Assembly (NCBI RefSeq): GCF_001039355.2
Contig: NW_019775025.1
Span: forward strand, 73,751 to 137,750
Direction of reading: 5' to 3'
Length of the DNA: 64,000 nt
Source: Lingula anatina
Lineage: Eukaryota > Brachiopoda > Lingulata > Lingulida > Lingulidae
In this document: one piece after another, positions 1 through 29,631 of the stretch
How the letters are laid out: each line of letters opens with the position of its first letter
How positions within the stretch are numbered: the first letter of the stretch is position 1
Translations under genes and position numbers: made by a program
Notes under the pieces: generated by a model
What the model was told of the DNA's origin: nothing
Seen by the model: only the letters and a program-made list of their open reading frames with translations
Databases searched by the model: none

Positions 1-16377
<16,377 letters not shown>

Positions 16378-17946
16378 TCAGCTGGCTACTGAAATGCCAA
16401 ATTTGGACCTAGGACATTATTAAATGTAGATTTATCATTGCTGGAGTGTGTAATGGCTAAAAGTTCTCAATACAAATAGTATATCTTGGTGGTTTGGGAC
16501 AGCACCACAGAGTTCAATGTTTTTCCCTTTTCTTGTCACGATGCAACAAGGTACTGCTTGATATATAGCCAAGAGCAATGGACAGTATGAAAGGAACTTG
16601 TCTCTTTATGAAAGTATAAATGTTTAGTTCATAATTGTAGGAATTTGTAGTGCTGTCCCCAATATAATTAAAGTACCAATATCCAGCTTTTCTGTCAATA
16701 TGTGCTAATAACCTACTTCATTGTAAAAACAAGTTGGTACGAATGTGAATTTAAGCTGAATAATTATACAAATTCAAAGGATGTTCATGTAATTTATTAT
16801 GTTGTACAATGCTCAAGCACTGCACTTAAATTAATTGGGTTATTTGATTGGGTTATTATATTTAGAAGATGTGGGTGGAAGTGAATGGCAAGACAAACAC
16901 ATTATGATCCAGAAAGACAGTACTAGATGACTATTAAATTTTCAAAATGGTGCTAATAGGGTAAATTTACATTCTAGTTGGGACCCTGGAATCTTGGGCC
17001 CCTTGAATCCAAAATTGGAAGCTTGGGTAGAAGTTAGTTATAGCTTCAGCATGTTCATTATTAAGTACTGTCTTCATTGAATGGTTTCGACAACAAAGGA
17101 TGTTGTATTTCGAGGAAGCTGCCAACTTTCCCTTGTTAGAAAATCTAGCCAAGAAAGTAAGGGCAGCTTCATTTTAGAATTACGAGAAGCAGACATCTTA
17201 ATGCAATGACAACCATGTTTGCTATTATCAGATGATGGTACCATACCATGGTGTGATCTGTCAGGTGTCTGGACTTCACTGGGACAATGTGGTAAATGGA
17301 ATTGTCAGTAATTTTTACATTCCATAAGGGCAAGAGTACTTATAACTTGCTGATGTACCATTGTTATAAGATTGGGAGAGGTCTTGAGACTAGTTGTCTA
17401 GTAAAACTGAAGCAGGTCATTCACTTTGAAAAGGCACATTCTTACATTTGATTTTTTGAGGATCCTTAGTCTTTGGTCAGCTTGAGAAAGATGCATTTTG
17501 TTACGTTACCTCTTATTTTTGTTTACTTATACTGGGGCGAAAGATGTTTTTGGTTTAGTAACAGGTGAAGAGTATTTAATCTACAACAGTGTTCTGATGG
17601 TTTCATTCAAGAAAATTTGCAGTTAATTTGCAGTGAATGCAAACATTTGTAGTACATGGGGCCTTCATAAATCGGGGTCTAGCCAAAACTGATAATGTTA
17701 TCCCTTTTCCAGTACAGATCTGTACAATTTATATATCAATTCTAATTCAAGAAACAAATCTTTTCAGTACAGATCTTAATGATCATGTTCTTTCTTTTTT
17801 AATGTAAAGATGGTGGGACTATTAAGTAATCTAGTTTATGAAGGCCTTTTTGTAGATTTGACAATTCAACACAATTTGCTTTCTCTGAACTGATGACCTT
17901 TATGTTGGAGTTGGTCTTGGTTTCCGTATTTGTCAATTTCCTATGA

Positions 17947-17986
17947 AATAAATATAGTATGTAATGGCTTACAACATTTCTTTATT
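17947..17986. promoter_or_regulatory. Facing poly(A) signals of KLC and ENOPH1
   Basis: AATAAA on the + strand at 17947-17952 fits the KLC 3' end. TTTATT at 17981-17986 is AATAAA on the - strand and fits the ENOPH1 3' end. The two convergent transcripts would therefore overlap or abut at their tails. The same pair is at 22977-22982 and 23001-23006 in the second copy. Confidence 0.65.
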
Positions 17987-18920
17987 TTTTTTTACTTATT
18001 CAAAGAACAAAATTAAGTACAACAGATTCAGATATTGTGAATGATTCAAATTCCACAAGTTTGGTCCAATGCCTGGAAGTAAAAAACTTCTAGTGCAGAT
18101 GCAATACATCGTCCTGAAACAAAATCAAAACCTGCTTGATATGCTTGCACCATTTCTTGCTAATTTGTAAAAAAGAAAATTTGATTACTCTCTTAACCAA
18201 GCACCACGTCCATTAATGCAAGTTACGTAAAATTTGATCAAAATATTGCAAAAAAGGAAAAATTGATTAAGTTCTGGACCATTAATGAGTCAATTTCACA
18301 ACCATCTCTAATAATGGATCTGCACCAGAAATGGTATAGGAGTATAAACAACAAAAAAATGACTTAGAAACATCCAAAGGTTCATCAATGCAATACAAAT
18401 TGTATACAATGTTACTGAAAATTCACAAACTGGTTTTGTTGTGATAAACCAGACTTTAAAAAAAATACTAAAGAAAGCCCTTAGGCTAATATTTCTAGAG
18501 AATAGTAAACTTAAAAAGTACAGTACAAAATACAGCAAAAAAACAGCTGCCATCTAAAACATTTATGTGCACAACATGTATAAAATATAATATTAGTACA
18601 GGAAAAAACTACAGTGCTGTAGTAATAGATAATATGTAAAGCTCTCAGTTACACCAAATCATCTTAGTGTTCTGGAGAATAGTAGCGAGATCATGTAACT
18701 GACAATATACCTATAACTTGCCTACAAAAATATATATAAATGAATTTCCACTAAACAATCTTAAGTACAAACACTCTGAACAACTCAGACTTTGTGGTAG
18801 GACAGTCTAAAAATATGCTGCATTCTATATTAAGATATAAATACTCTAGAACAAAGTCTATTTATCTCAGAATATGATGAGGTATAGTCATCCTCCAAAG
18901 TCAATTGTTTCGGAGTCTTT

Positions 18921-21122
18921 TCAGTTTTCTTCTTCCTCCTCCTCCTCTTCTCCTTCTTCGTCCTCTCCATCCAGATCCTCCTCCTCTTCATCATCAACTA
19001 CATCCTCTTCACCTTCCTCATCTTCAGCCTCCGCCTCCTCACCCTCGACCTGGGCCACATCGGCTCCATTTGTTGCTTTCTTACAAGGTGCCTCATTGCT
19101 GGCGTAGAGTTCAGTCAGTGAGGAGATAACATTGTAATCCTTGAGGTCGTCCTGAGATAAAGCAGGGTTATCTGGTCTGTTCAACAGAAACACACCAATA
19201 CCAGCTTTACCAGCAGCTTGAGCCTCTGAAAAATACAACAAAAAGGGTAGACTAAATGTTAGACATTAGTAGATGGGCAATAGAAAAAAAAACTTGTTCA
19301 ATCATGCATTTTGAATTACAAATGACCCTGATATAAATCAAATTCAAAACATGTATGCATAGAATAGAAAATGGACTAAAATAACTGTAGAAATTGCACC
19401 AGCTTGTAACTAGTAATGTGCTACAATTCTGTAATCATGCACACAAAGCTTCTGAATGCGTAATCAAGGTTTTCAATCTGAAAGTAAGATAAACCTAGCA
19501 ACATCAATTTTCACTAATGGATAGTTGCGCCTACCTGCTGGCGTGTCTGTCACATAGAGCGTCTCCTCCGGCTTTACCCCAATGTCATTGATAATGTTCT
19601 TATAGCTTTCCATTTCAGTCTTTGCCCCGACTTTGGAGTCAAAAAAACCAGACAAACACTGAAACAAAAAATGTTCATCTATGATATATGACAGATAAAT
19701 GGTGTATTTTTTACTTTATATACTGAAATACATATAAAAAGGGTTTCTACTCTTCTTCCCTATTATTTATTTAACAATGACAAAAATTGATTGAAAATGT
19801 ACAATGGAGCTTAGAGAAAGACCTAGATGTTATATGAACATCTTTCTAATACTAAAGCCACTCCAAACCTTTGTTGATATTTAACAATAAGACTAGTAGT
19901 TACTTTTATGAAATAACATAATGTACACCAGAGACAACATTTTAATCATCTATGGCCAAATGGAACACCTTTTAGCATTTTCCCAATAATCTTTTTGGTG
20001 TGTGTTAGTTTAATTATAACAGAGAGTAATTACAGACAGTTGAAAGAAGGATAAAAACTGCCTCTGTTCTAATATCAATATATTCCTAAATATCATCTTA
20101 TTAGTTGCCATAGCAACTACACTGTGAATAAGTATATTGGCATAGGAACAGCGTCATCTTGAGTGGAGTCAAATGAAATTTCTATTTCTAAGCTAGATAT
20201 CAACTCACTTTATTGCCTATCTGCTTTCTAGTATCAATTAAAATACAGGACTTCATAGTCCCCAACATATTATTCAATTTAAAAACACAGCCATGTTTTA
20301 ATGGTAGCACAAATCTTCCCCAAAATATTAAACAATGTTTTGTGTATAAAAGAGGGTCTTTAAGGTCTAAGTTCACCAGATGTTCAACTTTGGCTAAAGG
20401 AAATGAGAAATGTGAGACAGTTTTTATTCAAGTTGATCACTGATGTGGTGATAAAACAATTATTTGGTTAGATAAATAATATGCTAGAATAACCATGATA
20501 ATATACCAGATGCACGGAGGGCTGTGGCTTAATAGAGCAATTATATGTCTACCTTTGAGTTATCTCCTTGTGCAGAGTATGTGAAGAGTAATTTCTGTAC
20601 ATCCATGCTGGTAGTGGAGAACAGATACACCTGTCTGCTGTCAGTGGCAACCTCTTTTAGGGCAGGCACCACATCATCAAACAATCTAAATGAAACAAAA
20701 CAGAGGACTGAATACATGGGATTCTATGAAAAATATCTTCACAACATTCTGTATCACTATTGATATAAAATTAAACTGGAAAAACATTTGGTTCAAGAAA
20801 CAACCAGATTTTATGCGTAGAAAAATTTGTACCTGAAATAATCACCATGTAAATGGACTTCATTCTGCAATCTGAAAAGCTGTATCACTTCTGAAAGCAA
20901 CTGGGACTGTCCTTTAAATACTTACTTTCCTTTCATCTTCTCCATTTTAAATGCCTCCCTCAAAATCTGGGACTGAAGCTGACAGGCTGCTGTTGTTGCT
21001 TTCTCCTGGCTCATCTGCCATTTCAGGTTCTCTGTAATGCTAGCAATCACCTCCTCCTGGGGATCAGCAGCAGCCTTGACTTCAACCACCCCTTCAGTGC
21101 CAGCTTCTTTATCTTGTTGCGC
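18921..21122 (-). CDS. ENOPH1: Second copy of ENOPH1 exons 3-6 (probable allelic duplicate)
   Basis: Exons at 21122-20926, 20685-20553, 19658-19535 and 19225-18921 have the same lengths (197, 133, 124 and 305 nt) as those of the main gene model. Exons 1-2 are absent from this copy. Differences are allele-like: Ala for Asp in the AADD stretch, Thr for Met after LYVTD, Asp for Glu after NRP. It lies in the haplotig bounded by Ns at 16274 and 21288. It is not a separate gene unless long reads say otherwise. Confidence 0.8.
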
Positions 21123-21230
21123 CTGAATATTTCAAAACAACCATGATAAAATGAAGCATAATTATTCTACTTGATTTTCACATATCCAGAAAAGAATGTT
21201 GACCTTTAAAAAAACTGCAAAATGCAAAAT

Positions 21231-21232
<2 letters not shown>

Positions 21233-21278
<46 letters not shown>
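21233..21278. repeat. 46-base poly-A run before contig join
   Basis: A pure A homopolymer lies just upstream of the N at 21288. The matching place in the other copy (about 26255-26268) has only a short A run, so this run is probably an assembly or sequencing artefact or a highly variable tract. Confidence 0.8.
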
Positions 21279-21279
<1 letters not shown>

Positions 21280-23943
21280 AAGGCAGCNCAAAACATTGAA
21301 AATGGAATTGAAAACTGTTAATCTGTTTAATAATACAAACACCAAATGTTTGTTGTTCTTGCTGTAGGGTATCCTTATATCGAGTATCTTGATCAGCTGG
21401 CTACTGAAATGCCAAATTTGGACCTTGGACATTATTAAATGTAGATTTATCATTGCTGGAGTGTGTAATGGCTAAAAGTTCTCAATACAAATAGTATATC
21501 TTGGTGTTTTGGGACAGCACCACAGAGTTCAATGTATTTCCCTTTTCTTGTCACGATGCAACAAGGTACTGCTTGATATATAGCCAAGAGCAATGGACAG
21601 TATGAAAGGAACTTTGTCTCTTTATGAAAGTATAAATGTTTAGTTCATAATTGTAGGAATTTGTAGTGCTGTCCCCAATATAATTAAAGTACCAATATCC
21701 AGCTTTTCTGTCAATATGTGCTAGTAACCTACTTCATTGTAAAAACAAGTTGGTACGAATGTGAATTTAAGCTGAATAATTATACAAATTCAAAGGATGT
21801 TCATGTAATTTATTATGTTGTACAATGCTCAAGCACTGCACTTAAATTAATTGGGTTATTTGATTGGGTTATTATATTTAGAAGATGTGGGTGGAAGTGA
21901 ATGGCAAGACAAACACATTATGATCCAGAAAGACAGTACTAGATGACTATTAAATTTTCAAAATGGTGCTAATAGGGTAAATTTACATTCTAGTTGGGAC
22001 CCTGGAATCTTGGGCCCCTTGAATCCTAAATTGGAAGCTTGGGTAGAAGTTAGTTATAGCTTCAGCATGTACATTATTAAGTACTGTCTTCATTGTATGG
22101 TTTCGACAACAAAGGATGTTGTATTTCGAGGAAGCTGCCAACTTTCCCTTGTTAGAAAATCTAGCCAAGAAAGTAAGGGCAGCTTCATTTTAGATTTACG
22201 AGAAGCAGACATCTTAATGCAATGACAACCATGTTTGCTATCATCAGATGATGGTACCATACCATGGTGTGTTCTGTCAGGTGTCTGGACTTCACTGGGA
22301 CAATGTGGTAAATGGAATTGTCAGTAATTTTTACATTCCATAAGGGCAAGAGTACTTATAACTTGCTGATGTACCATTGTTATAAGGTTGGGAGAGGTCT
22401 TGAGACTAGTTGTCTAGTAAAACTGAAGCAGGTCGTTCACTTTGAAAAGGCACATTCTTACATTTGATTTATTGAGGATCCTTAGTCTTTGGTCAGCTTG
22501 AGAAAGATGCATTTTGTTACGTTACCTCTTATTTTTGTTTACTTATACTTGGGCGAAAGATGTTTTTGGTTTGGTAACAGGTGAAGAGTATTTAATCTAC
22601 AACAGTGTTCTGATGGTTTCATTCAAGAAAATTTGCAGTTAATTTGCAGTGAATGCAAACATTTGTAGTACATGGGGCCTTCATAAATCGGGGTCTAGCC
22701 AAAACTGATAAAGAATGTTACCCCTTTTCCAGTACAGATCTGTACAGTTTATATATCAATTCTAATTCAAGAAACAAATCTTTTCAGTACAGATCTTAAT
22801 AATTATGTTCTTTCTTTTTTAATGTAAAGATGGTGGGACTATTAAGTAATCTAGTTTATGAAGGCCTTTTTGTAGATTTGACAATTCAACACAAATTGCT
22901 TTCTCTGAACTGACGACCTTCATGTTGGAGTTGGTCTTGGTTTCCGTATTTGTCAATTTCCTATGAAATAAATATAGTATGTAATGGCTTACAACATTTC
23001 TTTATTTTTTTTTACTTATTCAAAGAACAAAATTAAGTACAACAGATTCAGATATTGTGAATGATTCAAATTCCACAAGTTTGGTCCAATGCCTGGAAGT
23101 AAAAAAACTTCTAATACAGATGCAATACATCGTCCTGAAACAAAATGAAAACCTGCTTGATATGCTTGCACCATTTCTTGCTAATTTGTAAAAAAGAAAA
23201 TTTGATTACTCTCTTAACCAAGCACCACGTCCATTAATGCAAGTTACATAAAATTTGATCAAAATATTGCAAAAAAGGAAAAATTGATTAAGTTCTGGAC
23301 CATTAATGAGTCAATTTCACAACCATCTCTAATAATGGATCTGCACCAGAAATGGTATAGGAGTGTAAACAACAAAAAAAAAATGACTTAGAAACATCCA
23401 AAGGTTCATCAATGCAATACAAATTGTATACAATGTTACTGAAAATTCACAAACTGGTTTTGTTGTGATAAACCAGACTTTAAAAAAAATACTAAAGAAA
23501 GCCCTAATATCATTTCTAGAGAATAGTAAACTTAAAAAGTACAGTACAAAATACAGCAAAAAAACAGCTGCCATCTAAAACATTTATGTGCACAACATGT
23601 ATAAAATATAATATTAGTACAGGAAAAAACTACAGTGCTGTAGTAATAGATAATATGTAAAGCTCTCAGTTACACCAAATCATCTTAGTGTTCTGGAGAA
23701 TAGTAGCGAGATCATGTAACTGACAATATACCTATAACTTGCCTACAAAAATATATATATAAATGAATTTCCACTAAACAATCTTAAGTACAAACACTCT
23801 GAACAACTCAGACTTTGTGGTAGGACAGTCTAAAAATATGCTGCATTCTATATTAAGATATAAATACTCTAGAACAAAGTCTATTTATCTCAGAATATGA
23901 TGAGGTATAGTCATCCTCCAAAGTCAATTGTTTCGGAGTCTTT

Positions 23944-26900
23944 TCAGTTTTCTTCTTCCTCCTCCTCCTCTTCTCCTTCTTCGTCCTCTCCATCCAGATC
24001 CTCCTCCTCTTCATCATCAACTACATCCTCTTCGCCTTCCTCATCTTCAGCCTCCGCCTCCTCACCCTCGACCTGGGCCACATCGGCCCCATTGGTTGCT
24101 TTCTTACAAGGTGCCTCATTGCTGGCGTAGAGTTCAGTCAGTGAGGAGATAACATTGTAATCCTTGAGGTCGTCCTGAGATAAAGCAGGGTTCTCTGGTC
24201 TGTTCAACAGAAACACACCAATACCAGCTTTACCAGCAGCTTGAGCCTCTGAAAAATACAACAAAAAGGGTAGACTAAATGTTAGACATTAGTAGATGGG
24301 CAATAGAAAAAGAAAAAAAAAACTTGTTCAATCATGCATTTTGAATTACAAATGACCCTGATATAAATCAAATTCAAAACATGTATGCATAGAATAGAAA
24401 ATGGACTAAAATAACTGTAGAAATTGCACCAGCTTGTAACTAGTAATGTACTACAATTCTGTAATCATGCACACAAAGCTTCTGAATGCGTAATCAAGGT
24501 TTTCAATCTGAAAGTAAGATAAACCTAGCAACATCAATTTTCACTAATGGATAGTTGCGCCTACCTGCTGGCATGTCTGTCACATAGAGCGTCTCCTCCG
24601 GCTTAACCCCAATGTCATTGATAATGTTCTTATAGCTTTCCATTTCAGTCTTTGCCCCGACTTTAGAGTCAAAAAAACCAGACAGACACTGAAACAAAAA
24701 ATGTTCATCTATGATATATGACAGATAAATGGTGTATTTTTTACTTTATATACTGTAATACATATAAAAAGGGTTTCTATTATACTTTTCTTCCCTATTA
24801 TTTATTTAACAATGACAAAAATTGATTGAAAATGTACAATGGAGCTTAGAGAAAGACCTAGATGTTATATGAACATCTTTCTAATACTAAAGCCACTCCA
24901 ACCCTTTTTTGATATTTAACAATAAGGCTAGTAGTTACTTTTATGAAATAATATAATGTACACCAGAGACAACATTTCCATCACCTGGCCAAGTGGAACA
25001 CCTTTTAGCATTTTCCCAATAATCTTTTTGCTGTGCGTTAGTTTAATTATAACAGACAGTAATTACAGACAGTGGACAGAAGGACAAAAACTGCCTCTGT
25101 TCTAATATCAATATATTCCTAAATATCATCTTATTAGTTGCCATAGCAACTACACTGTGAATAAGTATATTGGCATAGGAACAGCGTCATCTTGAGTGGA
25201 GTCAAATGAAATTTCTATTTCTAAGCTAGATATCAACTCAATTATTGCCTATCTGCTTTCTAGTATCAATTAAAATACAGGACTTCATAGTCCCCAACAT
25301 ATTATTCAATTTAAAAACACAGCCATGTTTTAATGGTAGCACAAATCTTCCCCAAAATATTAAACAACGTTTTGTGTGTAAAAGAGGGTCTTTAAGGTCT
25401 AAGTTCACCAGATGTTCAACTTTGGGTAAAGGAAATGAGAAATGTGAGACGGTTTTTATTCAAGTTGATCACTGATGTGGTGATAAAACAATTATTTGGT
25501 TAGATAAATAATATGCTAGAATAACCATGATAATATACCAGATGCACGGAGGGCTGTGGCTTAATAGAGCAATTATATGTCTACCTTTGAGTTATCTCCT
25601 TGTGCAGAGTATGTGAAGAGTAATTTCTGTACATCCATGCTGGTAGTGGAGAACAGATACACCTGTCTGCTGTCAGTGGCAACCTCTTTTAGGGCAGGCA
25701 CCACATCATCAAACAATCTAAATGAAACAAAACGGAGGACTGAATACATGGGATTCTAGGAAAAATATCTTCACAACATTCTGTATCACTACTGATATAA
25801 AATTCAACTGGAAAAACATTTGGTTCAAGAAACAACCAGTTTTTATGTGTAGAAAAATTTGTACCTGAAATAATCACCATGTAAATGGACTTCATTCTGC
25901 AATCTGAAAAGCTTTATCACTTCTGAAAGCAACTGGGACTGTCCTTTAAGTACTTACTTTCCTTTCATCTTCTCCATTTTAAATGCCTCCCTCAAAATCT
26001 GGGACTGAAGCTGACAGGCTGCTGTTGTTGCCTTCTCCTGGCTCATCTGCCATTTTAGGTTCTCTGTAATGCTAGCAATCACCTCCTCCTGGGGATCATC
26101 AGCAGCCTTGACTTCAACCACCCCTTCAGTGCCAGCTTCTTTATCTTGTTGCGCCTGAATATTTCAAAACAACCATGATAAAATGAAGCATAATTATTCT
26201 ACTTGATTTTCACATATCCAGAAAAGAATGTTGACCTTTAAAAAAACTGCAAAGTGGAAAAAAAAAATGAGCAGCTCTTTATGGCGAGACCAGAGGGCAT
26301 ATAAACAACAATTACTGTATAAATCTAGAACATTTCATCTCTTCATATATCTAAGCTATGTATCTGAACTGAACTGAAAGACAAGAGTGAGGCCAAGACA
26401 GAATACACTGGAAGAAGCATGCTGAGGCCTTTGTCCAACAGAGGAACACTTAAGGGCTTTGAATGATGATGATAATGATGTATCATAGTTGTCTAGTCAT
26501 GGAAACATAAAGCACTAATCACATGACCTTTACAAGGAAGAGGGTCTCCTATCAAAAATATTCCAATGGCCATTTTTACTGCAATTACCTGTTGAATGAA
26601 TTAAGATATTTTCAAAGTATGCTCATACTCGCATATGAGGTTTTTCAAGAAAGGCTACAGGCTATTTACCATGGCTAAAGAAAATAACAGACGAATTTAA
26701 TTAAGCAAACTTAGATCTCAGAGGCAAAATAAATGTTTAGAAACAAAAGCCACTATTATGGCCTTTGCAGGTCAAAAGGGTGATAGTCGATAACTAAAAT
26801 GTTGCTAAAGACTACAAAAAATTAATTTTACTTTTGAATATAAATAATATGCACACAACCTTGGATTCCTTTCAGGGTATCATAGTAAAAGCTTCAGTTA

Positions 26901-28429
26901 ATTGAAAGGCACACTGAGATGCATTTTTTACTACCTTTTTTATTTTCTTTGACAAATAAGGGCACTTAAATGAAATATGATACCACCTTTTTGGCCATAA
27001 CATCAAAACCAAGTTTATTTTACCCTATTAAAAAGACACCCATCTTCCTTTCTTTCTGAAAGAGTTACAAACACCTGCTATGCCTGTCAAAATAATTAAT
27101 GAGCATAATATTCTAGAAAAAATTTGAACTTTAAGTGCAAGCCCCCCCTCCCTCAATTTCTTGTCTCTATATGTAAAACAACCTCAAAATTCACCTTACC
27201 TGTTCTCTTAGTGAAGTAATGACATTCTGAAGCTCCTCAGATTCCCAATTCTTAGTCAAATATTCTTGTATATTTTCAGTTACATATTGATTGACTTCAT
27301 TCTGAAATTAAAAATCATTCATGTTTAAAGTAACTGTTGATTTACAGACATTTTGTAACAATTTGTTTTTAACTGCGCAAGTAAAAAACATGGTCCCAAG
27401 TAATTAATGTCAGTCTTGTCATATTTTACAACTCTTCAGTGATTAGCATTGTATAATGCCAGCAAATTATGGCAACAATAATGCAGTTCTCTTTTATTTC
27501 ACTGTACATAAAAATGATGTAAGTACTATAGAAACATACAAAAAAGAACCTTTTTAAACATTTGCCGCAAATAAAACATACCAAAATCAACTCCCCTAAC
27601 AATGAAGGATTAGACTGGTAAGTTTGGCAATTTCTATACACATTTAAGTTTTATTTCTAAGATGGGATTTCTCTTGTATTCATATTAACAAAAATATCAT
27701 AAACGCTATACTAGTAGTTCTAATTCATATCCAATAAACATCATCTTAGGCCCTCACTTTTGACTGTCCTGTGACTTCACCTATTACAACAATCAAACAC
27801 TTAACTGCCATATCAATTATGTTTCTAGAAAATAATTTCAAAATTAAAATTCTGCAGTTCTAAATTATTTTAATTTAATTGATTTACTCTGATATCTGAT
27901 TTGCCATATTAAATTAAATATGCAGAAATATCACCAATTTAATTATCTAATTAACTAAAATGAGAAATCCCATTAGCCGTCAAGTAAATTGCTGAAAACA
28001 TTTACTTTTTGCACGTTTTATTTCGAAACCTAGAGAGAATTCTTCCTGGAACTATTAATTTTATGCGCATATCACATGACAATAATCTCATGGAAGCCCA
28101 GCTGCACGGTGAATCAAATATTTAATAATCGACAGATTAAGTAATCAGAACCGTTACTTCATTAGCGCAAAACATAACAATTCTTAATTCTAACATTTAA
28201 AACAGAATATGTCAGTTATACCGACACTGATATGATACCGGTGGACAAAGCCCTTTGTCTGGAATTCAAATTTTGCGGGCTTTTGGCATGCTGAGAAAAC
28301 TGAAAAACGCAGAAAACTTACCTTCATGAACGAAATTGGAGATGTAGTGCCTTCTACGTCGAGTAGCAATACTTTCACATTTTCCAGGATATCACTGGCA
28401 TCAGAGATCGGTCTTTTCGTTTGTGCCAT
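23944..28429 (-). CDS. ENOPH1: Enolase-phosphatase E1 (HAD family) with acidic tail
   Basis: This bifunctional enzyme of the methionine salvage pathway enolises and dephosphorylates 2,3-diketo-5-methylthiopentyl-1-phosphate in the cytosol. Exons in transcript order: 28429-28322, 27301-27200, 26154-25958, 25717-25585, 24688-24565 and 24248-23944. Together they give 322 codons with consistent phases. HAD motif I is LLLDVEGTTSPISF (Asp24, Glu26). Motif II is VYLFSTTSMDVQKLLF, where vertebrate enzymes have SSGS. The motif III Lys is in GFFDSKVGAK, and motif IV is LYVTDMPAEAQAAGKAG. The human enzyme is about 261 residues. The extra length here is a tail from about residue 273, in which 31 of the last 41 residues are Asp or Glu. 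Start: MAQTKRPISD, the first ATG of the open first exon. The gene is head-to-head with the RRBP1/kinectin gene. Confidence 0.95.
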
Positions 28430-28900
28430 TTCGGAGAATTACAGTGGTCTGCAACTTGACAGGTGAAACTCACGCCGGTTGTTTTTGACTCTTTGTTCCG
28501 AGTACGCACGTGTGGCTTCCGGGAAGCCTCGCTTTAAATGGTAGACCCTCTGTCTTTCATCCCTATTCTAGTCGCCTCGTCTCCAATTAAGTCATTCAAA
28601 ATCAAATATCGAACCACCGTCACTGTTTTTTATTAATTGTACAAAAATACAGAAAGCTATGTAGATATTTTTATTCCCTATGTAGTGAATATTCCGTATA
28701 TTTTATCGTGTAAAAGTAAATATTGATTAGTCTACGTGGCAGGGGTAAATAGCAAATGATTCAACAGCAGTAATTACGAATAACCAATCAAACTCAATGT
28801 AACATTTAGAGGAAGGCGTGAGCCGGCCATTGGATATAATCGGAAGCAAGGTGGCAGTGAACGTCCCGAAATAGAAATATCATCAAAGTTTTAATGTGAA
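28430..28900. promoter_or_regulatory. Shared head-to-head promoter region of ENOPH1 and RRBP1/kinectin gene
   Basis: The ENOPH1 start codon (28429, - strand) faces the RRBP1/kinectin gene on the + strand. The RRBP1 5' UTR probably starts in roughly the 28800-28950 area and is spliced to the acceptor GTCTTTCAG ending at 29529. No TATA box is obvious. A somewhat more GC-rich patch with ACGCACGTG lies at about 28430-28530. A bidirectional promoter is inference from the layout. Confidence 0.45.
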
Positions 28901-29631
28901 GAGCTTTGGGATATTTATAAAGAAAGGGCCAATTGAAGGTTTGTTAAAATTGAAGTATGCAGAACTAATTGTTTGTTGGCGTCATTGCACAAATGAACGC
29001 ACAGAGAAAATTGTTTACCACCCACTGTACGTGTCAACGTGGACAAATTTATATATCCTTGGTATCATGTAGAGCAGAAAGTGTCATTTGGGGACAAGCC
29101 AGCGTTCGCAAAACTTTCATCTATACACGGGATATGTACTTGTGCTTTAATAATCGAGTTTCTTCGATTTTTATACGAATATTGCAAAATTGAGTGTTAT
29201 TTTGCAATACTCGGTATGCATCATTATCAGACGTTTCGTATCAACTAATAATATCATGCGGTTTCAGTTCTGAAATTTATGGCTAAGGTGTAGGATTTTA
29301 ATGTAAAGTGCTCAGAGTGAAATACAGCACACGTAAAGTCAGAATGTGACCAGTCAGGAGATATTACCTNTTTGAGCAATAAGAAGATATTACCTTGGCC
29401 TTTTAGTAAGATTTAAGGAATATACAAAGCGATACTGAGTTGTATCGGGTTATTTTTTTAGAATTGAGAGACAATATATTTGTTTTGAATTTCAACACAA
29501 GATCAGTTGCTTTGTAATTTGTCTTTCAGATCAAATACGCCAAGGCTAGTTCAAGCTTTAAGGGGGTAAATCGCTACCCAAGAGTTATTTTGTGTTCATT
29601 GCTGTCCAATTTGTCTCTCACCACCTGAATT
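28901..29631 (+). other. Probable 5' UTR and 5' intron of RRBP1/kinectin gene, with N at 29370
   Basis: A good acceptor (GTCTTTCAG, ending 29529) lies 102 nt before the ATG at 29632, which suggests a spliced 5' UTR. The donor may be the GGTTTG at about 28938. The N at 29370 sits beside a 10-bp repeat (GATATTACCT at 29360 and 29386), a small local assembly uncertainty. I see no coding exon here. Confidence 0.4.

Noticed and set aside
18874-19129. Ser-rich and Pro/Leu-rich open frames on the + strand (and again at 23897-24152)
   Set aside because: They are antisense shadows of the Glu/Asp-rich ENOPH1 last exon, whose frame, splice phase and homology are clear.
18921-28429. Two tandem ENOPH1 genes
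   Set aside because: The second set lacks exons 1-2, is nearly identical including introns, and sits in a contig bounded by Ns. Unmerged haplotypes explain it better than gene duplication.
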